From Gigantopelta aegis (lineage: Eukaryota > Mollusca > Gastropoda > Neomphalida > Peltospiridae), in the NCBI RefSeq assembly GCF_016097555.1, contig NC_054708.1, forward strand, positions 6,852,764 through 6,916,763: a stretch of 64,000 bases of DNA, in the 5' to 3' direction. The notes under the pieces were generated by a model. It was not told the DNA's origin and did no database searches. It saw nothing but the letters and a program-made list of their open reading frames with translations. Both the position numbers and the translations under genes were made by a program. Positions 12,101 through 21,805 of this stretch are shown here, in pieces (position 1 is the stretch's first letter; each line of letters opens with the position of its first letter).

Positions 12101-15100
12101 CATATATTGTGATGTAAATACAAACGTATTAGCATCAAGCTTGATGCGTGTTTTGTTTGTTGTAATTAGAGTGTAAATATTGGAATGAGCTGCAATAAAG
12201 AGATAAGATCGTTTTACCCATACTAGTCAGTGAAATACTTGATTTTGTAATAGGGTGTAATTGCTGGAATTATCTATACTGACGTTCAAAAGAAACTTCA
12301 CAAGGCTTGAAATTGTATTATAGAAAACCCACAAATGATATGGTGGGATTATGAAAGTATCTTGAAGTTCAACAGTTAAACGTCACAGTGCTATTTGTGA
12401 CACATGCAAAGTGTTTGTAAGGTGGTTTCTAAATTGGTTCTTTTTCAATTAGCAACAATATTTATTAAATGATTCAGATTTTATGTATGTAAAGTTTGTT
12501 TTGGCCGTCAGTATACAATAAAGATGTAGATCTGTGGAATACTTGTTCTGATCAGAGATGAATAGTTCTAGTGAGGTTCAGATAAAAAAAAAATCCACAA
12601 TACATTTGTAAAAAAAGCAATACACCGGAGCATTTTTATGACTAACAGTATGCTGGAGCATTGATAAACCAACTTTCCTTTTCTTTGTGTTATGTGTGAC
12701 ACTGCTGACAGGCTGAAACATTGTGTTACACTTTAAAACGTTGTGTTACACTTTGAAAGGTTGTGTTACACTTTAAAATGTGTTACACTTTGAAAGGTTG
12801 TGTTACACTTTAAAACGTTGTGTTACACTTTGAAAGGTTGTGTTACACTTTGAAAGGTTGTGTTACACTTTAAAACGTTGTGTTACACTTTGAAAGGTTG
12901 TGTTACACTTTAAAACGTTGTGTTACACTTTGAAAGGTTGTGTTACACTTTGAAAGGTTGTGTTACACTTTAAAATGTTGTGTTACACTTTGAAAGGTTG
13001 TGTTACACTTTAAAACGTTGTGTTACACTTTGAAAGGTTGTGTTACACTTTGAAACATTGTATTACTCTTTGTAGGTTTCCCAACCCAGAATCCTGGCAT
13101 TCCTCAAGAGACTGTGCACCATTTGTCTGCAGCACCAGCCGCACGCAGTCCTTGGAATTCTCTCCGCTGTCCGCAGTTTGATACATGTAGGGGATCTTTT
13201 TCAGTTTGTCTGTCTCATTAGCTGCTTTAACACTTGCATTTTTGGTACGAGCTAAATTTAGTCCAAACTAAATTGAAGTGGCACGTTCACACACATTTTT
13301 ACCTTATCATACAAAAATATGTGACTGCAAGCGAAACATTTATGAGCCTAGATCGATGGTTTTGGTCATACCAAACTAGTCCGGGTTACACTAGTCTGTA
13401 CCAATGTAGACCTGAAAAATGGTTAGTGTGAATGTTTAGTCCGGACTAAAAATGATAGTGTGAATGCAACTATTAATAGCACTTTTATAAAACTAATAAA
13501 TATTTGGAATTAACTTGAACTATTCTGTAATGATACATAAGTAAATGTAGGTGACCGGACACATTGATAACAAATCTAAATTATTTGAATATGTTTTTAG
13601 ATAACTTCATATTTGTGAAAAGTAACACTTGTTTTATTGCATTTAAATGGGTAGATTTTTTTCAACAAAACAGTGTTTTTCAATATCTTCTTTTAGATTG
13701 TTTTGCTTAAACCCTTTACTCAATACTTTTGACCACTTTTGTAATGGACTCTCAGTAATTTAGAACATAAAACTGCTTTTAACTGGCAATTTGGAATTTG
13801 GTTCCTATTTATAGGGGAAATTTTCTATCCATAGTAAAAATACTAGTTCTACTTATGTTTTAACATTTTGGGATGGTATGTGATATAAATGAGAAATGGC
13901 ATTTCATTTGAAGTAGTATTTCTCCTAAAGTCAACTTTAAAACATGAACCTTTCTTCTGTCGGTGATTATTAAATTGGTTCCAGATCCTAATAATCATTT
14001 CCATTATTTGTTTATCTTGGTTCAGAGAGCACTGTAACATTATTATTATATATTTAATAATCCTGGAGTTAATGTGTTTGTTTTCAGAATCACACGAGTA
14101 CGGACCTTCTGTTTGATAACGAGGCTCAGGGAAGCGGTGTGTATCTGCCGGAGCTGGACGACCCGGAACACTGCCACGCCCACAACGCAACTCTGTGGGA
14201 AATCACTACTTTGAGAGTACGTCGTTTACCAGGGCCCCATTCCATGAAGAGATCTGAGCCCTAAGATTACCTTAGGCGCATAGCTACCCTATGCACTTAA
14301 GTTGATCTTAGGGCCAAGATCGCTTCGTGGAACGGGGCCCTGGACTTCTGAGATATAAAAAATCCAGCCATTATCTTTGTCAGTTGTGTTCAAAACCTTG
14401 CAAATAAGATATCTTGCAATAGTGTCTTGTTAAGTTAATCGCCTGATGATTTCTGTTTGCTTTATAAGAATACATTTTCCTACAAAAGTCATTTGAGAGA
14501 CCACAGTGTAAAATTTGATTGTCACATAACGACGTCCAATATTTGTTCAAAAATGATTTACAGATATTTGATTGGCTGCTTCTTGGAGATGACCTATTAC
14601 CCACTGAAATTAACACAACAGATACTGATTACTATTAATGATGCAAAAGTTGACTGTAAATAGCTTCTGGATGGAAAGATGTTTCCAGCTTATTTTGGCT
14701 TGTTAGATAGTTTGGAAACTACCCATTTTAAGAGAAATGATGTCATGAAATATTCTCCATGTCCCCTTTGGAATTTGCTCAATGTCCATTCCCTGAAATT
14801 TCTCATTCCATGCATAACATATTATTTTGATTAATAAAGTGCAATTTAAAAATTCACAAGGATAAGTAGAAGCACGTTTCTTATATTGCATTGTAATTTT
14901 TCACAAATATGCTCTTAGAGAATTGTTCAATAAGTGTTTGGTTGTTACTAAAACAAAGATTGCTTTTTGAACAGATATATTTTGCTCTTTATACCATTTT
15001 ATGGAACAAAATGTTAGCCTTATGTGAACACACTTATGAGTACCATCAGCCTAAAATGCATTTATTGATTAAATGAATGAAAATGAATTGCTTTTGTTTT

Positions 15101-17521
15101 TTCAGAATCATTTCCACCCTGTTGTCCGGAGGTTTGCGACTCACATATCCAAGCAGTGTCCTTCAACCGGTGAAGGTCAGCTGATACCAGACTTGGCAAG
15201 AATGTGAGTTTTTATATTTCATTATCAATGTAAATAAAACTTCCATCAAAAGTCATCTAATTTAAATTAAAATATGCCATTTATAGAATGTAATACCCAA
15301 CAGTTATACTCCTGACGACCTGTTAAAATATTTATATTTGGGAGTGGTATATAAAAAAACCCAAAACCTTTTACTTTTCAAGCAAATAGTTACTTGAACA
15401 TTTATACACATCCATTGTTCAGCAGACTGATTTTGTTCCTATTGCAGGGTTCACCCTGGATCAAAAATACATGTAGCCAGAATATTAGCCAAATGGAATT
15501 TTTATTAGCCATATTGAAAATGCTTTAGCCAAATTTGTTTTACGCAGTTAAATGCTTGTTGTGATTTCTGCTTACAAAATACCTCGGCTAAGAATGCCGA
15601 CTTCACAGTATACTCCATTTATTAAAAGAAAAACACAAACAAAAAATACGGTCTTTTTAAAATCCAGCTAACTTATTAAATGTCACCTCATAGTCTTACA
15701 AATTTATATCTAAAATTATCTAACAAATATGATTATTGTAAACTAATTTTATTCAGTGTACATTTAACTTCAATTTAAATACTGCATGTTCATTTCCGGC
15801 GATCGCGATCTGCATGCGTGCTCTCGACCATGGGTGCGAAATTAACAAAGACAAAGGAATAAACAAAAACTACAGTTAGGTATTCATTGATGCGAACAAC
15901 TATTGTTTTTCTACAAATTTACATCAAGATTTACTTTTGCGTAATCGTATTGTTTAATGTCCGCAACGATGTCTCTTGACACGCGGGTGTCAGCCGACTC
16001 TGAAGCGTGACGTATATTCCAATCTAATTAGATTGCGTATATTCGCGCCGAAAGCCCCTCAGTTCAGCCAACGAACGTTCTTCCTAACGTTCGCGAACTA
16101 TTTGATAGGTGTTCGTCGTGTCCATTTGGTTTAACATGAAGCGCACAAACCAGTCTAGCGAACATTTTGTTTTCGCTCGGTCTGGCTGAACCCAACCCTT
16201 GAGATAGCCTACGTCTTTTGGCCCTGTACTGGCATGTGTATTCAAATTGACACGCATTGTCGGTCTGTTTTTGGTTCAAAGATTTTACAAAGTGAAAATA
16301 ACAAGTTACAGATGTTCCAGACATTGCTGTCATACATGATGAATGCATGCCGTTAAAATTAATAACCGTGATTATTAAAATAAGCAAACATTATAAGGTC
16401 TACGCTGTATTCTGCATGACACCGTTTCTCGTTACCGGTCGCGAGATTGCCATTACGCTAATTGAATATTTGGTAGTATTATTATGTTTGAGGTGTCGGA
16501 TAGATTATGTAACCGTTTGTTCACATCAGAAGACAGAAAATGGCTTAGCCAAAATTTTAGCCACTTGCAAATTTATTAGCCATTTTTTAGTAAAAATTAG
16601 CCAATGGCTAATTTGGCTACCAACAGCGCGAGCCCTGTATTGTAGGATTGCAAATGATATGATTTACAAGTATCAGATTGTGTTATTTTTGCTTCATTTT
16701 TAGAAAATCTTCAACATTTTAAGTGGTTATATTTGATCTTCATTCCAGGTCAACAATAGCATTGTTCCAGAAATATGAAAAGGAAAATGAAGTGTTTGAC
16801 TGCAGTATACCAGACAAGACACACAAATCTCATAGAAAGGTGAATTAATTTTAGTCCCCAGCTGGTTTCGTGGGTCTGACCTACATAGTTTACCAGATGT
16901 TTTATTCACAAGGCCTCAATGCTGAAATTTTATATATAACTTTACTGTTACAGATGTAGTTAAGACTTTCATGGCAATTGGTCCTTTTTTTTTTTTTTAC
17001 AGAGTTATGGCCCTTGTACGTAGGTGACAGAAATTTGTTTGGGCCTGGTACAGGATATGTATTGTTTTAGCAGTATTCTCTAAATACTTGTTACAGGAAG
17101 TTTGTTGGATATTTTCGCTATGCCAGCAACACTGAACGTCTAAAAAAACACAGCTTGGTTTCAGACTTTAATAAAAAGTATAGTCCCATTAAGAAATCGG
17201 GATGATAAGCAAAGGACAGCATCGAATCAAAGAACTTATTTGTGAAAAGGGTGGGACGTAGTCCAGTGGTAATGTGCTCGTCTGATGTGCAGTCAATTTA
17301 AGATCCATTACCGATACATATTAAGACATCAAACAGTTGAAGTTTAATATATGCCGAGGTCTTGTTAAACAAGTATTCCTTTCCTTTCTGAAATAATAAT
17401 TTTATTTGTTTTGCAGAGACTGACATCTGGGGTATCAAGTGAAGAAATGGAGAAATACTTGAAACATGTTCTAGAAGTCGTTCCAGATTCACTGTCTGAT
17501 TTCTCTCCTCACATTTCCTGA
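9163..17521 (+). CDS. NOC3L: NOC3L, nucleolar complex protein 3 homolog (3' part, nine exons)
   Basis: NOC3L is a nucleolar protein of the NOC/CBF-Mak21 family that works with NOC2 in assembly and export of pre-60S ribosomes. Exons seen: 9163-9263, 11199-11271, 11511-11646, 11935-12005, 13076-13186, 14088-14216, 15106-15203, 16749-16839 and 17417-17521 (stop TGA 17519-17521). All junctions are GT-AG and phase is kept throughout, giving 304 codons plus stop. Recognisable conserved blocks are [52 protein letters not shown] and a C-terminal tail with [11 protein letters not shown]. The vertebrate protein is about 800 residues, so roughly the first 60 percent is left of the window and the satellite probably sits in the intron before exon 9163. 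The acceptors of exons 11511 and 13076 lie in tandem repeats. The gene converges on MRPL43. Identity is from remembered family sequence. Confidence 0.93.
9264..9398. other. NOC3L intron start, no feature
   Basis: Donor GTAAGT at 9264 is followed by AT-rich intron sequence up to the TTAA target site of the next MITE. I see nothing else here. Confidence 0.6.
9399..10216. mobile_element. TTAA-flanked MITE (piggyBac-like ends), copy 1
   Basis: The left end AGGGACACACCCTAGTT and right end AACTAGGGTGTGCGGCT are imperfect terminal inverted repeats, and TTAA flanks both sides (9395-9398, 10217-10220). TTAA target duplication is the hallmark of the piggyBac superfamily. No transposase frame is present, so it is non-autonomous. 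The interior (about 9430-9700) resembles the copies at 51655 and 53253, including a conserved ACAAAATGCATTTTTC-like block. It is inserted in a NOC3L intron. Confidence 0.75.
10320..10574. mobile_element. Small hAT-like element with 6-bp target duplication
   Basis: The ends CAGGGCTCGAAAC and, inverted, CAGGGTCTGAAAC form terminal inverted repeats. The six bases TTATTA precede (10314-10319) and follow (10575-10580) the element. CAGGG termini are typical of hAT elements; the usual duplication is 8 bp, but groups with 5 or 6 bp are known. It is non-autonomous, 255 bp, in the same NOC3L intron. Confidence 0.6.
11340..11520 (+). repeat. 50-bp tandem repeat containing the splice acceptor of NOC3L exon 11511
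   Basis: Acceptor-like AGs end at 11410, 11460 and 11510, exactly 50 bp apart. Each is preceded by GTTTATTTTSCAG (S is C or G) and followed by an exon-like start: GAATTATAA, GAAGTACAA, and the true GAGTTACAA. A more diverged unit lies at 11340-11375. Reading on from either decoy acceptor in the host frame meets a stop quickly (TAA after two codons; TAG after eleven). Confidence 0.85.
12722..13075 (+). repeat. 20-bp minisatellite abutting the acceptor of NOC3L exon 13076
   Basis: About 17 units of GTTGTGTTACACTTTGAAAG with an alternating TTTAAAAC variant. The last, diverged unit reads TTGTATTACTCTTTGTAG and supplies the real 3' splice site, so the array runs right up to the exon. A few earlier units are short. 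Confidence 0.9.
13187..14087. other. NOC3L intron with a short palindrome
   Basis: AT-rich intron. A perfect 16-bp palindrome TTTAGTCCGGACTAAA lies at 13435-13450, in a patch (13240-13470) where TTTAGTCC recurs and where TAGTGTGAATG occurs twice. It may be a degraded MITE, but I could not define its ends. Confidence 0.4.
14230..14342. mobile_element. Near-palindromic MITE (113 bp)
   Basis: The sequence starts CAGGGCCCCATTCCATGAA and ends with its near-exact inverse TTCGTGGAACGGGGCCCTG. The middle is also self-complementary (CTAAGATTACCTTAGG; TATGCACTTAAG), so the whole element can fold into one hairpin. It lies 14 bp after a NOC3L donor. A decayed relative is at 20861-20955. Confidence 0.75.
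14343..15105. other. NOC3L intron, nothing recognised
   Basis: AT-rich intronic sequence between the palindromic MITE and the exon at 15106. Short open frames on both strands show no family resemblance and no splice phase fit. Confidence 0.5.
15445..16637. mobile_element. hAT-like non-autonomous element (about 1.2 kb)
   Basis: It begins CAGGGTTCACCCTGG and ends GCGCGAGCCCTG, with TATTG on both sides (15440-15444, 16638-16642), a possible 5-bp duplication. The subterminal parts are rich in TTAGCCA / TGGCTAA motifs at both ends. The centre is more GC-rich. No transposase could be read. Related pieces lie near 19850-20100 and 24540-24793. Confidence 0.6.
17250..17315 (+). repeat. SINE head fragment
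   Basis: GGGACGTAGTCCAGTGGTAA resembles the tRNA-like 5' head (A-box region) of the SINE copies elsewhere in the window. The body is missing. It lies in the last NOC3L intron. Confidence 0.55.
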
Positions 17522-17546
17522 CTAGGGACAGACTTGCAATGTGTGA

Positions 17547-17552
17547 AATAAA
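17547..17552 (+). terminator. NOC3L polyadenylation signal
   Basis: AATAAA, 26 bp after the NOC3L stop codon, is the first canonical signal downstream. Confidence 0.7.
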
Positions 17553-18419
17553 TCGGACTAATTTTAAGTGGTGTTTTTCTTTTATTGTATGCAAGTCTTC
17601 GACATAGATGGCATGTTCAAGAGCATGGTACTGTGCTTGGTTTTTGAGTTTACAATATTTAAAGATCAACTGGTTACACTTAAGATGTTGACCTCGACCC
17701 GTGATGGTTAGAATATCGAATGGGAGTGTCGAGTGTTCAGATATATCGTGATGTTCTGCTGGATAGCATTTGCAATTCAAGCCAAGTGTATCGATTGCCT
17801 TGTTGCCAAGATTACCTTTACACGAAAACAAGATACATGCAGTTCTTATTCATGTAATATATTTTACAATACTAAATATCTTCTTATTAAAGTTATTTAT
17901 TATTAGATATTATCATTGCATAATTTTTTTGCATTAAAGGGTCTAAGATCACAATTACTTTGCTGATCACAACTGGGGTAAACGTTTCTCCCCAGAAAGC
18001 TATATTTTGTCACCGACTAAAAATATAGAATTTATCTAGTCATGTGTTGTGATGATGGTATATAGCTATTGCAAGATAAATGCTTATTATGTACCCTAGG
18101 TACATCACGAGGGATATTATTAAATAACATGGGGGAGGCAGGAAGCAATTATTTTATATACCCATCCCCCACCCCCCCCCCCCAAAGTTTATTTAAACCA
18201 TCAACAAATAGAAAAAATAATTATGGTACCTCCTGCCTCCCTCCATGTAACAATTTTCAAACAGTCCCAAGAAATTATAACCAAAAAACAAACAAAACTA
18301 CATGCCACTGTTTAATGGTACTTTTTATATTTGTTTATAAATTGTCATTCTCAGAAAATACTATTCTCCAGTATGAAAATCACACAAAAATAACATCCTA
18401 AAAACACAACACCCTTAGT
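17553..18419. other. Convergent intergenic region, NOC3L to MRPL43
   Basis: No gene is seen. A minus-strand open frame of 177 codons (17298-17831) overlaps the last NOC3L exon in antisense and has no family resemblance. A run of about 15 C lies at 18170-18184. ATTAAA on the minus strand (18311-18316) is a candidate polyadenylation signal for MRPL43. Confidence 0.55.
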
Positions 18420-21400
18420 TTATTCTTTTTCACTTGGATTTTTTAATTCCTTGGATTGTATCTGCTTTGCGATTTCCAAAATTTGATCTGAAGCACTTTT
18501 AGGAGGAATCATTTGTGAACTCTGTTCATTAGGTAACTCTGTTACGTTCAGAGCAGTGTCTTTGTTTGTGAACGGAGTCCACACTCCCTGAATTGAGGGT
18601 GTGTCCGTGTGCCACTCTTTCCGAAAGCGCATTATTTCTGTGCCAGATCGTGTTCGGAAATGTTCGACCCACTGAAAGATTTCGTCTTTCGTGAAATTAG
18701 CAATGTTCATCGACTCTGTCCTGCCATTTACTGAAAAGAAATGAGAATATTACATTAAAACTAGATGTAATTGATGAGCTCCGTTAAGCATCTACACACT
18801 ACAATTCACACACGTGCAAAAGACTATGAATTTCAAATAGTATTAAGGGCAGGCCGTAACCCAGTGGTAAAGTGCTCGCTTGATGTACTGTCAGTCTAGG
18901 ATTGATCCCCTTGGTGGACCCATTGGGCTATTTCTCATTCCAACCAGTGCACCATGATTGGTATATATCCAAGATCGTGGTGTGTGCTATGCTGTCTGTG
19001 GGATGGTGCATATAAAAGATCCCTTGCTACTCCAGGCCTGCACAAATTGCACGAACGATCGTTTCGTTCGTGCGTCGGTTATGCAAATTTATTTCGCATA
19101 ACCGATTTACCGTTCGTGCAAAACTTTCTGAATAAAATGTCCTAGAGTCACCGGTTTTCGATCGCTTAAGCGAAATGTATGAATAAAATATAAATAAAAA
19201 ATTATAAGTATTTAATAATTTTTCTCTCGGAACAAAGCAGTGACTTCCGTGTTCGTTTTCGTTCTTGTGGTGACATCAGTGTTCGCACATTCTCGCACTA
19301 TTGCAATTACAAATGTGAACGATCAGAAACGCGTGTCGATCGAAAACGTGTGACCGTACGATACATCGCGGGTACAAACAACTTGACTGGTTTCCGACAT
19401 GTGTTATTATAATTAAATGTTACGGAAATGGCAGATACCAGTCTAGCTAGAATACTTATATTGTGAAGTGTAAGATATTCTCATTGGTTGTTGGATGTCA
19501 CCGAAGGGAATTCCTTCAAAATGCGGCCAATCAGAAATTGCGATACTTCCATTAATAAACGTTAATCGGTAAACTTCGGCTGATTACGGGAAATTGTCAA
19601 ATATCACACATGGCGATGAAAAATTTGACTGTATAAGTTTGACGTGTATACTATAAAGGTATATTATTACAGTTCATTTTTACTTCAACATGACAATGGT
19701 GTTCTTTATTAAAATTATTTTAAAGTTCTTTTTCATTTTTAAAAAAAACCGGTTATGCAAATCAAAATAGGTTATGCAATTTTTTTTGGCATAACCGATT
19801 TTCCGGTTATGCAAATTTTTAATTTGTGCAGGCCTGCTACTCATATATCCAAGCCCTGCAATCAAGAAAATGTCCACAGCAAAAAAAATATGCCTTGAAT
19901 TTTTTTTTTATAATAGTCCACAACAAAAAAAAGTGCCATGGAGAATGAAAAACTCCACAGCATTGTAAGGGTTGTATATCCTTGAAACTGATTAAAATGT
20001 TATTAATACAAGGAATATTTTATCAGCCAAATACTAAATGTTATAGCCACTTTCTAAAAACAATTATCAATTGGCTAATTTGGTAATGTACAGGACGGAC
20101 ACTAAAAAGTTGGTTATCTTGGCCGAGTGTTGCTCTTTCACAAATCTTGAACTGACCTACATTCAGCAAATCCAAGCACCCTGTGATTTTATGAGACATA
20201 CATACTGGTTTTTGCTCTTATCATTAAATGATATATATGGTGAGAATTGGTCATATCATTAGTGGATGCTCGCCATTTAACCTATGCACTAAACGCAATT
20301 TTCCAGCTGGAGCACCAAAATAATAAGAAAATTGAGTGAAAATCAAATGAATATTTGTTTAATGACACCTCAGTACATTTTGAACATATTTGGTGTATAA
20401 CATCATAACTTGTGGAGAGAGAAAAAAAAAGAGGGGGTTAAGATAAGGGGGCAGGGGAAGGGAGAAAGGAAATCCACTGCTGATAAGCAGCATGGAACCT
20501 TTTACACTTTAGATGAACTTTCTCAAACACAAGAAGGTACCTGGTACATATCAACGGCCAGTTTTTATAAATGAAACAACGTACAGTATTCAGCAAACAG
20601 TTGTGGAGACCGGTTCCGACGAGGTTTCAGATACACGACGACCCCAGGATTAGTTTTTGTGAAATCCAGAAGATGGTTTTCAATGAAGTCTCTAAAAAAA
20701 TAAAAAATAATATGTATAAATAAGAAAAAACATTGTAAAAACATTAATGATTTATTATACAATATTTTATTGTGAATACCTTATGTATAGAAGTTTCATA
20801 TTTTATTGTGTTGATCTAGACACATAATTAATGATTTACCAACACAGGCTTAAAAATCTGGGGCCCATTTTACAAAGTGATCGTAGCAGTAAGATCACCT
20901 TAAGTGCATAAAAACTATATGCACTTACAGTGATCTTAATACTAAAACAGGGCCTTGGTGATTTAAACCAGAAATATTAAAACCTGCAATTAGTTAATCC
21001 ATTCTGAGTTTTTTCTCATTCCAACCAGTGCACCAAAACTGGTATATCAAAGAATGTGGTATGTGCTATCCTGTGTGGGAAGACTTCAAGTGCATTACAC
21101 ATCCTTCACTACAAAAGTAAAAATGTAGGGCTTTCTTCTCTAAGAATTACCAAATGTTTGACATTAATAAATCAGTGTGCTCTATTGGTGTTAAACAAAA
21201 CAAACTTGAAATTTTAACACTTTTTCAGTCTCATCATACAGACTCATTCTGTATAGATAATTTGTCATGATCACATTAAACTCGAAGTGAATTATTCCTA
21301 ATGAACCACTTTTACCGTGTGCCCCTACTGGCCCCACTCGACTTGCAGAACTTGACTGTTATCCGTTGTAGTTGACAGACATATCGCCCTATACCATTTT

Positions 21401-21446
21401 GCATAACATTTTTCAAAAACGTGCTCGGCGTCGATCGCCCTGTCAT
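18420..21446 (-). CDS. MRPL43: MRPL43, mitochondrial large ribosomal subunit protein mL43 (complete, three exons)
   Basis: A component of the mitochondrial 39S subunit, of the L51/S25/CI-B8 thioredoxin-like family. Exons in order: 21446-21316, 20691-20585 and 18730-18420, all GT-AG with phase kept, for 182 residues. Conserved blocks are [42 protein letters not shown], and [18 protein letters not shown] near the end of the folded domain. The start is set at 21446 (MTGRSTPS) because the vertebrate protein begins at the equivalent place; an in-frame ATG at 21539 would add 31 residues with no family counterpart. -3 of the chosen ATG is A. The C-terminal tail is lysine/glutamate-rich and poorly conserved. 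It is divergent from CCDC125. Introns contain a SINE, a hAT-like element and a decayed MITE. Confidence 0.93.
18846..19032 (+). repeat. tRNA-derived SINE, truncated by a hAT-like insertion
   Basis: It has a tRNA-like head (AACCCAGTGGTAAAGTGCTC), then the typical blocks GGGCTATTTCTCATTCCAAC, CAGTGCACCATGATTGG and GTGCATATAAAAGATCCC. It stops where the element at 19033 begins. The right-hand part of the SINE does not resume after that element, so the SINE was either already truncated or later lost its tail. Confidence 0.85.
19033..19836. mobile_element. hAT-like element with perfect 16-bp ends and 6-bp duplication
   Basis: Terminal inverted repeats CAGGCCTGCACAAATT are perfect. CTACTC is duplicated at 19027-19032 and 19837-19842. 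The interior repeats GGTTATGCAAAT and CATAACCG blocks in both orientations near both ends. No transposase is seen. It is inserted into SINE sequence in the MRPL43 intron. Confidence 0.85.
19850..20100. mobile_element. Decayed hAT-like fragment
   Basis: It contains AGCCCTG near its left edge and the TAGCCA...TTGGCTAATTTGG motif pair seen in the element at 15445-16637. Exact ends are unclear. Confidence 0.35.
20861..20955. mobile_element. Decayed palindromic MITE
   Basis: The sequence runs from GGGCCCATTTTACAAAGTG to ACAGGGCC, with AAGTGCATA facing TATGCACTTA in the middle. It is related to the near-palindromic MITE at 14230-14342. Confidence 0.6.
21008..21207 (+). repeat. SINE, head missing
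   Basis: It contains TTTCTCATTCCAACCAGTGC, CTGGTATATCAAAG, GGTATGTGCTATCCTGTG, a TTTGACATTAATAAATCAG block and ends in GTGTTAAACAAAACAAACTT, which is the family's usual 3' tail. The tRNA-like head is absent. Located in MRPL43 intron 1. Confidence 0.85.
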
Positions 21447-21805
21447 GCTTATTTTGTCTGCACCTAGCAAGGTGTAAATATTTCCTACTTGACCTTTACG
21501 TTGTATCAGTGCACTAACATGCAATATTTTCTCGTTCACTGGTATGTTTGGGAATATAATGACGGATTACCATTAACATCAATATTACTCTGTAACGTAT
21601 GCTGAAAACAGCACTTTGAACTTTAGAATTTGGTCGTAAAAGAGATTTTAATGTGGCGTTATTTTCTCTAAAGCAACAAGTGCCAACAACGTTTCACTTC
21701 CGGTTGTTGTTCGGCTCATCCGTCGACGAAGCTTACGTTGAAAGTTTATTTACAAGTGTCAACTTTGACATGCAGTGCTGCCATTGAAGTTGGTTCATAA
21801 AAAAA
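21447..21805. promoter_or_regulatory. Shared bidirectional promoter of MRPL43 and CCDC125
   Basis: Only 359 bp separate the two start codons, which point away from each other. CACTTCCGGT at 21695-21704 matches the ETS/GABP (NRF-2) consensus, which is common in promoters of mitochondrial ribosomal protein genes. There is no obvious TATA box. Shared control is inferred from the layout and the motif. Confidence 0.65.

Noticed and set aside
16064-16387. Minus-strand open frame of 107 codons inside the hAT-like element
   Set aside because: No transposase motif or repeat of the frame in related fragments; probably chance in a GC-richer patch.
17298-17831. Minus-strand 177-codon open frame
   Set aside because: It is antisense to the last NOC3L exon and its 3' flank, and has no recognised family.
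18846-18900. tRNA genes at the SINE heads
   Set aside because: A- and B-box-like sequences are present, but there is no tRNA cloverleaf and they continue into SINE bodies.
21447-21539. Upstream in-frame start for MRPL43 at 21539
   Set aside because: The extra 31 residues have no counterpart in the family, and the internal ATG matches the usual start.
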